Origin: Pseudonocardia sp. MH-G8
GTDB lineage: Bacteria; Actinomycetota; Actinomycetes; Mycobacteriales; Pseudonocardiaceae
NCBI RefSeq assembly: GCF_002262885.1
Contig: NZ_NKYF01000017.1
Location: 118,052 to 182,051 of the forward strand
DNA length: 64,000 nucleotides
Reading direction: 5' to 3'
Shown: positions 25,864 to 34,766 of the stretch, one piece after another
How the letters are laid out: the number at the start of each line of letters is the position of its first letter
Position numbering within the stretch: the first letter of the stretch is position 1
The notes under the pieces: generated by a model
Told to the model about the DNA's origin: nothing
Seen by the model: the letters and a program-made list of their open reading frames with translations, nothing else
The model's database searches: none
Program-made: the position numbers and the translations under genes

Positions 25864-28257
25864 ATGACCGACGCCGCTACCGACCTCCCGGTCGTCAGGC
25901 CCCTGCCCTCGTCGGCGCCGCGCGCCCGCGCCGACCAGCAGCTCACCGGCGACCACTGGCGGATCACCGTGCTCGACGCCGGGCTCTTCCGCATCGAGTG
26001 GGCGGGAGACGGCGCGTTCGAGGACCGGGCGTCCACCTTCGCCCAGCGCCGCGACCTGCCGCCCGTGGACTTCACCGTCGAGCGGACCGACGACGGCGCC
26101 GTGGTCGTCACCACCGCGCGGGCGCGGCTGCGCTACGACGGCGCCCCGTTCTCGGCCCACGGGCTCGCCGTCGAGTGCGTGGGACGCGACTCCGGGCGGT
26201 GGCGCTACGGCGAGCCGACCCGCGACCTCGGCGGCACCACCCGCACGCTCGACGACGTCGACGGCCGGGCCGAGCTGGACGCGGGCGTCGTGGCACAGGA
26301 CGGCATCGGGGTGGTGGACGACTCGCGATCGTTCCTGTTCACCGAGGACGGCTGGATCGGCACCCGCGAGTCCGGCCGCCGCGACCTCTACGTGTTCGCC
26401 TACGGGCGCGACTTCCCGGCCGCCGTCCAGGCCTTCTACGCGGTGTCAGGACAGCCCATGCGCCTGCCCCGGTGGGCGCTGGGCAACTGGTGGAGCCGCT
26501 ACCACCCCTACTCGGACGAGTCCTACCTCGCGCTCATGGACCGGTTCCGCGACGAGGACCTCCCGTTCTCGGTGGCGGTCATCGACATGGACTGGCACCG
26601 CGTCGGCTCGGTGCCCCCGGAGTACGGGAGCAGCTGGACCGGCTACTCGTGGGAACGCTCCCTGTTCCCCGACCCGCCCGCGTTCCTGGCGGCCCTGCAC
26701 GACCGCGGGCTGCGCACCACGCTGAACCTGCACCCCGCCGACGGCGTGCGCGCGTTCGAGGACGCCTACCCGGACGTGGCGCGCGCGGTGGGGGTCGACC
26801 CCGACACCCGCGCGCCGGTGCCCTTCGACATGACCGACCCGGCGTTCCTGCGCGCCTACTTCGCGCACCTGCACCACCCGCTCGAGGCCCAGGGCGTGGA
26901 CTTCTGGTGGATCGACTGGCAGCAGGGCCACACCTCGAACCGGCCCGGGGTGGACCCGCTCTGGCTGCTCAACCACTTCCACCACCTCGACGCGGCGCGC
27001 GCCGGCGGGCCCGGGATGACCTTCTCCCGCTACGCCGGGCCCGGCAGCCACCGCTACGCCGTCGGGTTCTCCGGCGATGCCGTCGTCTCGTGGGCCTCGC
27101 TGGCATTCCAGCCCGAGTTCACCGCGACCGCGGCCAACATCGGTTACTGCTGGTGGAGCCACGACATCGGCGGCCACACCCGCGGTGTGCGCGACGACGA
27201 GCTCGCCACGCGCTGGGTGCAGTTCGGCGTGTTCTCCCCGGTCATGCGGCTGCACTCGGCGAACAACCCGTTCATCCGCAAGGAGCCGTGGGCCTTCCCT
27301 GCCGAGCACCGCGCGGCGATGGGCGAGGCGCTGCGCTTCCGCCACCGGATGGTCCCCTACCTGCACACGATGAACCACCGGGCGGCGGCGGGCACCCCGC
27401 TCGTGCGCCCGATGTACCACCTCGAGCCGCGCCGCTCCGAGGCGTTCACGGTGCCCAACCAGTACGCGTTCGGTTCCGAGCTGCTGGTCGCGCCGATCAC
27501 CGGGCCCCGCGACCCCGAGTCGCTGCGCGGCCGGGCGCGGGCGTGGCTGCCGGCCGGCACCTGGACCGACGTCTTCACGGGAACGGTGTACCGCGGCGAC
27601 CGGTCGGTCGAGCTGCACCGCACCACGGCGTCGATCCCGGTGCTGCTGCGCGCCGGCGGCATCCTGCCGCTCACGGGCCCGGCGGACCTGGACGCCACCC
27701 GCAACCCCGCCGCCCTCGAGGTGCTCGTCGCGCCGTCGGCGTCCGGCGAGCTCGTGCTGGCCGAGGACGACGAGTCCGACCGGATCCTCTCCCCCGACGG
27801 CGGTCCCGCCGCCCGCACCCCGCTGCGCTGGGACGCCGACGCCTGCGAGTTCCACATCGGCCCGGTGGCCGGGCACCCCGAGGTGGTCGCGGCGGTGCGC
27901 GAGTGGACGGTCACGTTCCTCGCGCTGCTGCCCAGCGGCGGCGTCACCGCCGACGGCGCGCCCGTCGAGGTCACCGGCACCGACGGCCACTGGAGCATCA
28001 CCGTCGAGGCGGCGTCCGGGGCCGGCACGGTGATCCGGGTCGAGGGCGGCCCGCTGCGCGTCGGCACCTCGCAGGACGACGCCGTCCGGGAGCTCCTCGA
28101 GTGCGCCCAGACCGGCAACCCGGAGAAGCTCGAGGCCTGGGAGATCGTCCGCAGCGGCCGGCCCGTCGCCGACCAGCTCGCCGAGCTGTCCGCCGTGGAC
28201 CTACCCGACGCGGTCCGCGCCGCGATGACGGAGCTGCTCGGCGCGGTCGTCGGGTAG
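25864..28257 (+). CDS. Glycoside hydrolase family 31 (alpha-glucosidase type)
   Basis: 797 residues without a signal peptide, so cytosolic. GH31 landmarks: the nucleophile Asp in FWWIDWQQG (about residue 350), the acid/base Asp in GFSGDAV (about 404), and GYCWWSHDIGGHTRG, HSANNPFIRKEPW and PMYHLEP further on. The family cleaves alpha-glucosides or alpha-xylosides from the non-reducing end with retention. ATG 25864 follows GAGGAGA. It sits at the end of the transporter operon and presumably breaks down the imported sugar. The last 57 bp overlap the convergent lacI gene. Exact specificity cannot be read. Confidence 0.92.
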   Translation: MTDAATDLPVVRPLPSSAPRARADQQLTGDHWRITVLDAGLFRIEWAGDGAFEDRASTFAQRRDLPPVDFTVERTDDGAVVVTTARARLRYDGAPFSAHGLAVECVGRDSGRWRYGEPTRDLGGTTRTLDDVDGRAELDAGVVAQDGIGVVDDSRSFLFTEDGWIGTRESGRRDLYVFAYGRDFPAAVQAFYAVSGQPMRLPRWALGNWWSRYHPYSDESYLALMDRFRDEDLPFSVAVIDMDWHRVGSVPPEYGSSWTGYSWERSLFPDPPAFLAALHDRGLRTTLNLHPADGVRAFEDAYPDVARAVGVDPDTRAPVPFDMTDPAFLRAYFAHLHHPLEAQGVDFWWIDWQQGHTSNRPGVDPLWLLNHFHHLDAARAGGPGMTFSRYAGPGSHRYAVGFSGDAVVSWASLAFQPEFTATAANIGYCWWSHDIGGHTRGVRDDELATRWVQFGVFSPVMRLHSANNPFIRKEPWAFPAEHRAAMGEALRFRHRMVPYLHTMNHRAAAGTPLVRPMYHLEPRRSEAFTVPNQYAFGSELLVAPITGPRDPESLRGRARAWLPAGTWTDVFTGTVYRGDRSVELHRTTASIPVLLRAGGILPLTGPADLDATRNPAALEVLVAPSASGELVLAEDDESDRILSPDGGPAARTPLRWDADACEFHIGPVAGHPEVVAAVREWTVTFLALLPSGGVTADGAPVEVTGTDGHWSITVEAASGAGTVIRVEGGPLRVGTSQDDAVRELLECAQTGNPEKLEAWEIVRSGRPVADQLAELSAVDLPDAVRAAMTELLGAVVG

Positions 28258-29268
28258 CGGCGCGGGAGCGCTCTCGCGGACGACGATGCGGTAGCCGACG
28301 GTGATCTGCCGTCCGGGCGTCGCATCGTCGTCCATGCGCTCGAGGAGCACGTCGAGGGCACGCTCCCCGAGGGCCCGGGTGTCCGGGGCGACGCTGGTGA
28401 GGCTCGGTACCGTGCTCGCGCCGAGGTCGATGGCGTCCCAGCCGATGACGGCGACGTCGCCCGGCACCGCGATCCCGCGCAGCCGCAGCGCCCGCAGCGC
28501 GCCGACTGCCGCCAGGTCGTCGCGGCACAGCAGACCGTCGACGGCGAGGCCCGCATCGAGCGCCGCACCGAGGGCGGCCTCGGCCCCGATCGCGTCGCCC
28601 CCGCGGCGGGCGACGAGCAGCGCGGCGTCGAACGCCACCCCGGCGCACTCGAGGGCCTTCCGGTACCCCTCGATTCGCAACGCGGAGGGGCGGGAGGGTG
28701 CGCCGACCTCGTGGCCGAGGAAGCCGATGCGTCGACGGCCGAGACCGATCAGGTGCGCCACCGCCTCGCGGGCGGCCGCGACGTTGTCGATGGCCACCTG
28801 GTCGGCCGTGGGCGGGCGCGGGTCCTCCCCGAGGAAGACGAGCGGGGTGTCGCGCCGCAGCCCTTCGAGCTCGGCGGCGGTGAGCGCCTGCGGGTGGATC
28901 ACGACACCGTCGACGATGCCGGCCTCCAGGTCGCGCAGCACGGATCGCTCCCCGTCGGCCGTGCCCCCCGTCTCCTCCAGGAGCAGGCGGTAACCGCGGG
29001 CCGTGCTCACGCGGGCGAACACGTGCGCCAGCTCGGCGAAGTACGCGCGGCGCAGGTCCGGGACGGCGAGCGCCAGCACTCTCGACCGGCCGGTGGCCAG
29101 GCTGCGGCCGCTGAGGTTGGGCCGGTAGCCGAGCTCGTCGATCGCGGCCTGCACCCGGTCCCGGGTTCGCGCGCTCACGTGCCGGTAGCCGCGCACCACG
29201 TTGGACACGGTCATCACCGACACCCCGGCCCGGGCGGCGACGTCGCGCAACGTGACCCTTTCCACCAT
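28201..29268 (-). CDS. LacI-family repressor of the sugar locus
   Basis: 355 residues. The helix-turn-helix and hinge are canonical (TLRDVAARAGVSVMTVSNVV, YRPNLSGRSLATGRS), followed by a periplasmic-binding-protein-like effector domain (FLGEDPRPPTADQVAIDNVA, GFLGHEVGAPSRPSALRIEG). ATG 29268 or GTG 29265 is the start; a TATGGT box three bases upstream of the ATG suggests a leaderless transcript. Two identical TTTGTAGCGCTATAAA operators flank it, one before the transporter operon and one before the GH2 gene. It therefore probably represses both and is released by an imported sugar. Confidence 0.92.
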   Translation of the reverse strand: MVERVTLRDVAARAGVSVMTVSNVVRGYRHVSARTRDRVQAAIDELGYRPNLSGRSLATGRSRVLALAVPDLRRAYFAELAHVFARVSTARGYRLLLEETGGTADGERSVLRDLEAGIVDGVVIHPQALTAAELEGLRRDTPLVFLGEDPRPPTADQVAIDNVAAAREAVAHLIGLGRRRIGFLGHEVGAPSRPSALRIEGYRKALECAGVAFDAALLVARRGGDAIGAEAALGAALDAGLAVDGLLCRDDLAAVGALRALRLRGIAVPGDVAVIGWDAIDLGASTVPSLTSVAPDTRALGERALDVLLERMDDDATPGRQITVGYRIVVRESAPAPLPDDRAEQLRHRGADRVG

Positions 29269-29291
29269 CGCACCATAGCGGTTGAGATTGA

Positions 29292-29307
29292 TTTGTAGCG
29301 CTATAAA
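29292..29307 (+). promoter_or_regulatory. LacI-type operator over the -10 box of the GH2 gene
   Basis: The same TTTGTAGCGCTATAAA as at 22671. Here TATAAA (29302-29307) ends 5-8 bases before the GTG start codons of the GH2 gene, so the operator, the -10 and the start of a leaderless transcript are nearly superimposed. It also lies just upstream of lacI on the other strand, allowing autoregulation. Confidence 0.82.
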
Positions 29308-29315
29308 GTGGGGTG

Positions 29316-31145
29316 GTGAGCACTCTCCCCGCCCTCCCACTCGCCTCCCGGCAGGACGGCTCCTACCCCCGGCCGCAGATGATGCGCACCGCGTGGGCGG
29401 ACCTGGACGGCACGTGGTCGTTCCGCCACGACGACGCCGACGCCGGCCTCACCGCCGGCTTCACCACCGGCCTGCCCGAGGCGCAGGACATCACCGTGCC
29501 GTACCCGCCGGAATCAGCGGCCTCCGGGATCGCCGAGCCGGGCTTCCACCGCGTGGTCTGGTACGCGCGCACGATCACCGCCGACGACCTGGCCGCCGCG
29601 GGCAGGTCCGAGGCCGCGCCGCTGGTGCTGCTGCACTTCGGCGCCGTGGACTACCGGGCGCTGGTGTGGATCGACGGACGCTTCGTCGGCGAGCACGAGG
29701 GCGGCCACACCCCGTTCACCTTCGACGTGACCGCACTCGTGGCCGGCGGGTCCGAGCACGTCCTCGTCGTCCGGGCCGAGGACGACCCGCACGACCTCAC
29801 GCAGCCGCGCGGCAAGCAGGACTGGCACGAGGACGCCCACGCCATCTGGTATCAGCGCACCACCGGGATCTGGCAGACCGTGTGGCTGGAGGCGGTACCG
29901 GCCACGAGCATCGCGCACGTGCAGTGGCTCCCGGCCGGGCCCACCGCGGTCGACCTCGCCGTCCGCCTGCGGGGCCGCGCCGCTCCCGGTACGCGCGTCC
30001 GGGTCGCACTGCGCTTCGACGAGCGCCACGAGGACCTCGCCGCGATCGATGTCGACGCGCCCGCCGGGGCGACCGTCCTGCACGTGACGGTGCCGGTCAC
30101 CCGCCAGCGCAACGGTCAGGCCGAGGACGAGCTGACCTGGTCACCGGAACGCCCGCGCCTGGTCGACGCCACGGTGGCGCTGCACGACGCCGGCGGCCGC
30201 ACCGTCGACGCCGTGAGCTCGTACCTGGGGATCCGCAGCGTCGGCGTGGCGCGCGGCTCCTTCCTGCTCAACGGGCGCCCGTACGACGTCCGGTCGGTCC
30301 TGAATCAGGGGTACTGGCCCGACAGCCACCTCGCCGCGCCGTCCCGCGACGCCCTGCGCCGCGAGGTCGAGCTGATCAAGGAGCTCGGGTTCACGGCGTG
30401 CCGGATCCACCAGAAGATCGAGGACCCGCGTTTCCTGTTCTGGGCCGACCGCCTCGGCCTGCTCGTCTGGGGCGAGACCCCCGGCGCCTACGAGTTCTCC
30501 GCGACGGCCGTGCAGCGCCTGACCCGCGAGTGGATGGAGGCCGTGGACCGGGACGCCTCGCACCCCTCGATCGTCACCTGGGTGCCGTTCAACGAGTCGT
30601 GGGGGATCCAGCACGTGGCCGACGACCCGGCGCAGCAGGCCTACTCCCGCGCGCTGACCGACCTCACCCGTGCGCTGGACCCCACCCGGCCCGTCATCTC
30701 CAACGACGGGTGGGAGCAGCAGAACTCCGACATCATCACCGTGCACGACTACGAGGGTGACGGCGAGGCGCTCGCCCGGACCTACGCCGACGAGCAGGCC
30801 CGCGACCGGCTGCTCACCGGCATGGGGCCGGCCGGCAGACGGATCCTCGTCGCCGACGCGCCGGACCGCGGCCAGCCGGTCATGCTCACCGAGTTCGGGG
30901 GCATCACCTTCCAACCCGCTGACCGACGGGACGACGGCTGGGGCTACACCGCCGCCGACGACGCGCAGGACTGGATCGCGCGCATCACCGCCCTCTACGA
31001 CGGCATCCGGGCGAGCTCGTTCCTCACCGGCTCCTGCTACACCCAGCTCACCGACACCATGCAGGAGACGAACGGCCTGCTGACGGCCGACCGCGAGCCG
31101 AAGGCGCCGATCGAGCAGATCCGGCAAGCAGTGCGCGGCCACTGA
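29316..31145 (+). CDS. Glycoside hydrolase family 2
   Basis: About 609 residues in the three-domain GH2 order: sugar-binding jelly roll (to about 190), immunoglobulin-like domain (to about 290) and a TIM barrel. The acid/base Glu is in PFNESWG (about 425) and the nucleophile Glu in LTEFGG (about 525). No signal peptide, so intracellular. The family contains beta-galactosidases, beta-mannosidases and beta-glucuronidases; the specificity is not clear. GTG 29316 or GTG 29313. Controlled by the adjacent LacI operator, so it belongs to the same sugar regulon as the GH31 and transporter genes. Confidence 0.9.
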   Translation: MSTLPALPLASRQDGSYPRPQMMRTAWADLDGTWSFRHDDADAGLTAGFTTGLPEAQDITVPYPPESAASGIAEPGFHRVVWYARTITADDLAAAGRSEAAPLVLLHFGAVDYRALVWIDGRFVGEHEGGHTPFTFDVTALVAGGSEHVLVVRAEDDPHDLTQPRGKQDWHEDAHAIWYQRTTGIWQTVWLEAVPATSIAHVQWLPAGPTAVDLAVRLRGRAAPGTRVRVALRFDERHEDLAAIDVDAPAGATVLHVTVPVTRQRNGQAEDELTWSPERPRLVDATVALHDAGGRTVDAVSSYLGIRSVGVARGSFLLNGRPYDVRSVLNQGYWPDSHLAAPSRDALRREVELIKELGFTACRIHQKIEDPRFLFWADRLGLLVWGETPGAYEFSATAVQRLTREWMEAVDRDASHPSIVTWVPFNESWGIQHVADDPAQQAYSRALTDLTRALDPTRPVISNDGWEQQNSDIITVHDYEGDGEALARTYADEQARDRLLTGMGPAGRRILVADAPDRGQPVMLTEFGGITFQPADRRDDGWGYTAADDAQDWIARITALYDGIRASSFLTGSCYTQLTDTMQETNGLLTADREPKAPIEQIRQAVRGH

Positions 31146-31158
31146 CGGGCCGCGGCAC

Positions 31159-31245
31159 GCCCCTCGAGGTTCAGGGGCGCGCCCCTCGAGGTTCAGGAAA
31201 GCCACATTCATGAACCTGCAGGGCAGGAAAGTGGCTTTCCTGAAC
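31159..31245. repeat. Direct repeat plus hairpin after the GH2 gene
   Basis: A 17-bp direct repeat (GCCCCTCGAGGTTCAGG at 31159-31175 and 31181-31197) leads into a perfect 15-bp inverted repeat (arms 31191-31205 and 31231-31245, 25-nt loop). The second direct repeat overlaps the left arm. It follows the GH2 stop by a few bases and probably terminates transcription. There is no T-run. Confidence 0.7.
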
Positions 31246-31285
31246 TCGGAGGTGGGGTGGCGGCGGTGTCCGTACCGTTTCCGCC

Positions 31286-32017
31286 GTGACCGCCGACGCT
31301 CCCACCATCCTCGCCACCTCCGGCGGCTTCGCGGCTTCCTCGCGAATGCACTGGGAGGTCGGGCCGTTGACCCGGCACGCCGTCGAACTCGCCGGTGTCA
31401 CCGGCCGCGCGCCACGCGTGTGCTTCCTCGGAACCGCCTGCGGCGATGACAAGGGCCTGATCGCGACGTTCTACGACAACGCGTGGCGCGAGGGGTGGAC
31501 CGGCAGCCACATCGCCCTCCTCCCCATGCCCAACGTCGACGACCTGCGCGCCCACGTGCTGGGGCAGGACGTCGTCTGGGTGTGGGGCGGGAGCGTCGCC
31601 GGGATGCTGGCCCTCTGGCGCCTGCACGGCCTGGACACCGTCTTCCGCGAGGCGTGGGCGGCGGGCGTCGTCCTCACCGGCGTCTCGGCAGGATCGCTGT
31701 GCTGGCACGCGGGCGGCACCACCGACTCGTTCGGCCCCGCGCTCCGGCCGCTGACCAACGGCCTCGGCCTGCTGCCGTGGTCGAACGGCGTCCACCACGA
31801 CACCGACCCCGGACGGCGACCACTGCTCCGCTCGCTGGTGGCCGACACCACCCTGCCCGCCGGGTTCGCCACCGACGACGGCGCAGGCCTGCTCTACCGC
31901 GGCACGACCATGGTCGAGGCCCTCGCGGAGCGCGGTGGCGCCGGTGCGTACCGGGTGGAGCGCGGACCGGACGGCACCGCGGCGGAGACGGCCCTCGATG
32001 TCCGCAGGATCGGCTGA
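31286..32017 (+). CDS. Peptidase S51 (peptidase E-like) protein
   Basis: 243 residues of the type-1 glutamine-amidotransferase-like fold. The nucleophile elbow is GVSAGSLCWH, with the catalytic Ser near residue 134, and the N-terminal ATSGGFAASSRMH and VWVWGGSVAGMLALW segments fit dipeptidase E-type proteins, which favour Asp-X substrates. GTG 31286 is the start. It stands alone between the GH2 hairpin and recQ. Substrate unknown. Confidence 0.85.
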   Translation: MTADAPTILATSGGFAASSRMHWEVGPLTRHAVELAGVTGRAPRVCFLGTACGDDKGLIATFYDNAWREGWTGSHIALLPMPNVDDLRAHVLGQDVVWVWGGSVAGMLALWRLHGLDTVFREAWAAGVVLTGVSAGSLCWHAGGTTDSFGPALRPLTNGLGLLPWSNGVHHDTDPGRRPLLRSLVADTTLPAGFATDDGAGLLYRGTTMVEALAERGGAGAYRVERGPDGTAAETALDVRRIG

Positions 32018-32200
32018 ACCGACCATGATCGCCAGATCGGTGCGCGGGCGGCGAAATGTCGCCGTCCCTGCACCGAATCGCTGATCACGCAGATGACCCC
32101 CCGCCGTCTTCCGGTCACGGATAGTGGCATGAAGGAACGACGGGTCGGGAATCCCGTGGTTCGGCCACGGGCCGTCGGTCCCTCCCCCTACCATCGCCGG

Positions 32201-34042
32201 GTGTCCGAAGCCCCGACGTCCGCACCCCCCGCCGCCCCGCTCGACGTCCTCGGGCGCGTCTTCGGCTACGGCTCCTTCCGGGGCGAGCAGGCCGAGATCA
32301 TCGAGCACGTCTGCGGCGGGGGCGATGCCCTGGTCCTGATGCCCACCGGCGGGGGCAAGTCGCTGTGCTACCAGATCCCCGCGCTGGTGCGGCCCGGTGT
32401 CGGCGTGGTCGTCTCGCCGCTGATCGCGCTGATGCAGGACCAGGTCGACGCGCTGCGCGCGCTGGGTGTCCGGGCCGGGTTCCTCAACTCCACCCAGAAC
32501 CCGGACGAGCGCCGCGACACCGAGCAGGCCTTCCTCTCGGGCGAGCTCGACCTGCTCTACCTCGCCCCCGAGCGGCTGCGGGTGCCGTCCACGCTGGGCC
32601 TGCTCGACCGGGGCCGGATCGCGCTGTTCGCCATCGACGAGGCGCACTGCGTGGCGCAGTGGGGCCACGACTTCCGGCCCGACTACCTGGCGTTGTCGGA
32701 GCTGCACGAGCGCTGGCCCGACGTGCCGAGGATCGCGCTCACCGCCACCGCCACCGAGGCCACCCACACCGAGATCGCGCAACGGCTGGGCCTCGAGCCG
32801 AGCGAGCAGGCGCGGCACTTCGTCGCCAGCTTCGACCGGCCCAACATCCAGTACCGGATCGCACCCAAGGACGAGCCGCGCCGCCAGCTGCTCGACCTCA
32901 TCCGCGCCGAGCACGCCGGCGACGCCGGCATCGTCTACTGCCTGTCGCGCAACTCCGTGGAGCGCACGGCGGAGTTCCTCAGCGGCCAGGGGCTCACCGC
33001 GCTGCCCTACCACGCCGGGCTCGACGCGGGCACCCGCGCGCGCAACCAGTCCCGGTTCCTGCGCGAGGAGGGCGTCATCGTCGTCGCCACGATCGCGTTC
33101 GGCATGGGTATCGACAAGCCCGACGTCCGGTTCGTCGCGCACCTGGATCTGCCCAAGTCGGTCGAGGGCTACTACCAGGAGACGGGGCGCGCGGGCCGCG
33201 ACGGCCTCCCGTCCACGGCCTGGCTCGCCTACGGCCTGGCCGACGTCGTGCAGCAGCGCAAGATGATCGAGGAGTCCGAGGGCGACCGCGAGCACCGCCG
33301 CCGCCTCGCGCAGCACCTCGACGCGATGCTGGCGCTCTGCGAGACCGTCGAGTGCCGTCGGGTGCAGCTGCTCGCCTACTTCGGGCAGCGCGGCGCGCAG
33401 CCGTGCGGCAACTGCGACACCTGCCTGACCCCACCGCAGTCCTGGGACGGCACGGTGGCAGCGCAGAAGGTGCTCTCCACGGTGTTCCGGCTCGACCGGG
33501 AGCGGCGCCAGAAGTTCGGCGCGGGGCAGATCGTCGACATCCTGCTGGGCCGGCGCACCGCCAAGGTCGAGCAGTTCGACCACCACTCCCTGTCGGTCTT
33601 CGGCGTCGGCACCGAGCTCGGCGAGGCCGAGTGGCGGGCGGTGCTGCGCCAGCTCGTGGCCCGCGGGCTGCTGACCGTGGAGCCGCGGCACCAGACGTTC
33701 GTGCTCACCGACGACAGCCGGCCGGTGCTGCGCAGCGAGCGGCAGGTGATGCTGCGGCGCGATCCCGAACGGCAGGCCCGCAGCCGCTCGCGCAGCCCGC
33801 GCGCCGAGCAGCCCGCGCTGCCCGCCGAGGCGGCGCCGGTCTTCGAGCGTCTGCGCGCCTGGCGCGGCGCCACCGCCAAGGAGCAGGGCGTGCCGGCGTA
33901 CGTGATCTTCCACGACGCCACGCTGCGCGAGATCGCCTCCCGCCGTCCGGGCACCCTCGCCGAGCTGGGCACCGTCAGCGGCGTCGGCGAGAGCAAGCTC
34001 GCCCGCTACGGCGAGCAGGTCCTGGAGGCGCTCGCCGGCTGA
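32201..34042 (+). CDS. recQ: RecQ-family ATP-dependent DNA helicase
   Basis: 613 residues. Helicase motifs: FRGEQAEIIEH, Walker A PTGGGKSLCYQ, DEAH box IDEAHCVAQWGHDFRPDY, and GRAGRDGLPS. A zinc-binding RQC region has cysteines in ALCETVECRR and PCGNCDTC, and an HRDC-like domain lies at the C-terminus (TLREIASRRPGTLAELGTVS). GTG 32201 is six bases after TACCAT (32189-32194), so the transcript is likely leaderless. Its final 37 bp overlap the convergent DUF742 gene. Role in recombination repair follows from the family. Confidence 0.95.
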   Translation: MSEAPTSAPPAAPLDVLGRVFGYGSFRGEQAEIIEHVCGGGDALVLMPTGGGKSLCYQIPALVRPGVGVVVSPLIALMQDQVDALRALGVRAGFLNSTQNPDERRDTEQAFLSGELDLLYLAPERLRVPSTLGLLDRGRIALFAIDEAHCVAQWGHDFRPDYLALSELHERWPDVPRIALTATATEATHTEIAQRLGLEPSEQARHFVASFDRPNIQYRIAPKDEPRRQLLDLIRAEHAGDAGIVYCLSRNSVERTAEFLSGQGLTALPYHAGLDAGTRARNQSRFLREEGVIVVATIAFGMGIDKPDVRFVAHLDLPKSVEGYYQETGRAGRDGLPSTAWLAYGLADVVQQRKMIEESEGDREHRRRLAQHLDAMLALCETVECRRVQLLAYFGQRGAQPCGNCDTCLTPPQSWDGTVAAQKVLSTVFRLDRERRQKFGAGQIVDILLGRRTAKVEQFDHHSLSVFGVGTELGEAEWRAVLRQLVARGLLTVEPRHQTFVLTDDSRPVLRSERQVMLRRDPERQARSRSRSPRAEQPALPAEAAPVFERLRAWRGATAKEQGVPAYVIFHDATLREIASRRPGTLAELGTVSGVGESKLARYGEQVLEALAG

Positions 34043-34536
34043 GCCCGGGCCACCGGGTGCACGGTCCGCGGGGTGGGCACGAGGTCCGCCGCGGGCGCGT
34101 CGGTGATCCATGGGCCGTTCTCCGGGCTCGGCGGCCGGCGGCGTGAGCGCAGGCCCTCCAGCAGCCGGATGAGGATCTCAGGGCCGGGAGGGCCGTCCCC
34201 GATCGTCGGAGGCGGCACGTGCAGGTCGAGGTAGCCGCCGGTCACGAGGTCGACCATCAGCAGGCGCGCCTCGGCAGGCGGGACGGCGAGCGTGGCGGCG
34301 ATCTCCACCAGCGACACCGGAGCGCGGGCCAGCTCGAGGACGGTGCGGTGCGCGTTCCCGAGGTCATGGCCCCAGCCGGCGCGGCGCGTCGCGGTGACCA
34401 CCGACTCGAGCGCCAACTCGCCGCCGCCCGGCCGGGATCGCCACCCCGGCGGTGCGGAGCCCGGAACGACGGACCGCTCCGATCCCCGGGCCACGGCCGC
34501 CGCTGGACGGGTGACCCCCCGCACCGAACGACCCAT
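34006..34536 (-). CDS. DUF742 protein (orphan)
   Basis: 176 residues. The DUF742 winged-helix-like core spans about 60-125 (LESVVTATRRAGWGHDLGNA, VSLVEIAATLAVPPAEARLL, VDLVTGGYLDLHVPP). DUF742 proteins normally sit in conservons with a roadblock protein, a histidine kinase and a small GTPase; none is here. ATG 34536 has GGAGG six bases upstream. The Pro/Arg-rich C-terminus overlaps the 3' end of recQ. The 230 bp upstream, to the flavoprotein stop, show nothing recognisable. Confidence 0.75.
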   Translation of the reverse strand: MGRSVRGVTRPAAAVARGSERSVVPGSAPPGWRSRPGGGELALESVVTATRRAGWGHDLGNAHRTVLELARAPVSLVEIAATLAVPPAEARLLMVDLVTGGYLDLHVPPPTIGDGPPGPEILIRLLEGLRSRRRPPSPENGPWITDAPAADLVPTPRTVHPVARAQPASASRTCSP

Positions 34537-34766
34537 GCGCATCCTCCGCGACGTGGCGAAGCGCGACACGCAGGCCGAGGCCGCACTGCCGAGGAGCCGG
34601 ACCCGCCGGTGACCGGACGTCACATCTGGGGTGGCCCCGCGGCCCACGTGTCACGCGAACAGCGCAGTGGAGTTCGCTGCCATCGCGCTTTTCGTTACGC
34701 CTGGTGCCGATCTCCGCGCGGTGCGTAGGCCACTGCGGTGAGCCGCGAGGGACGCGCTGCTCGCCG

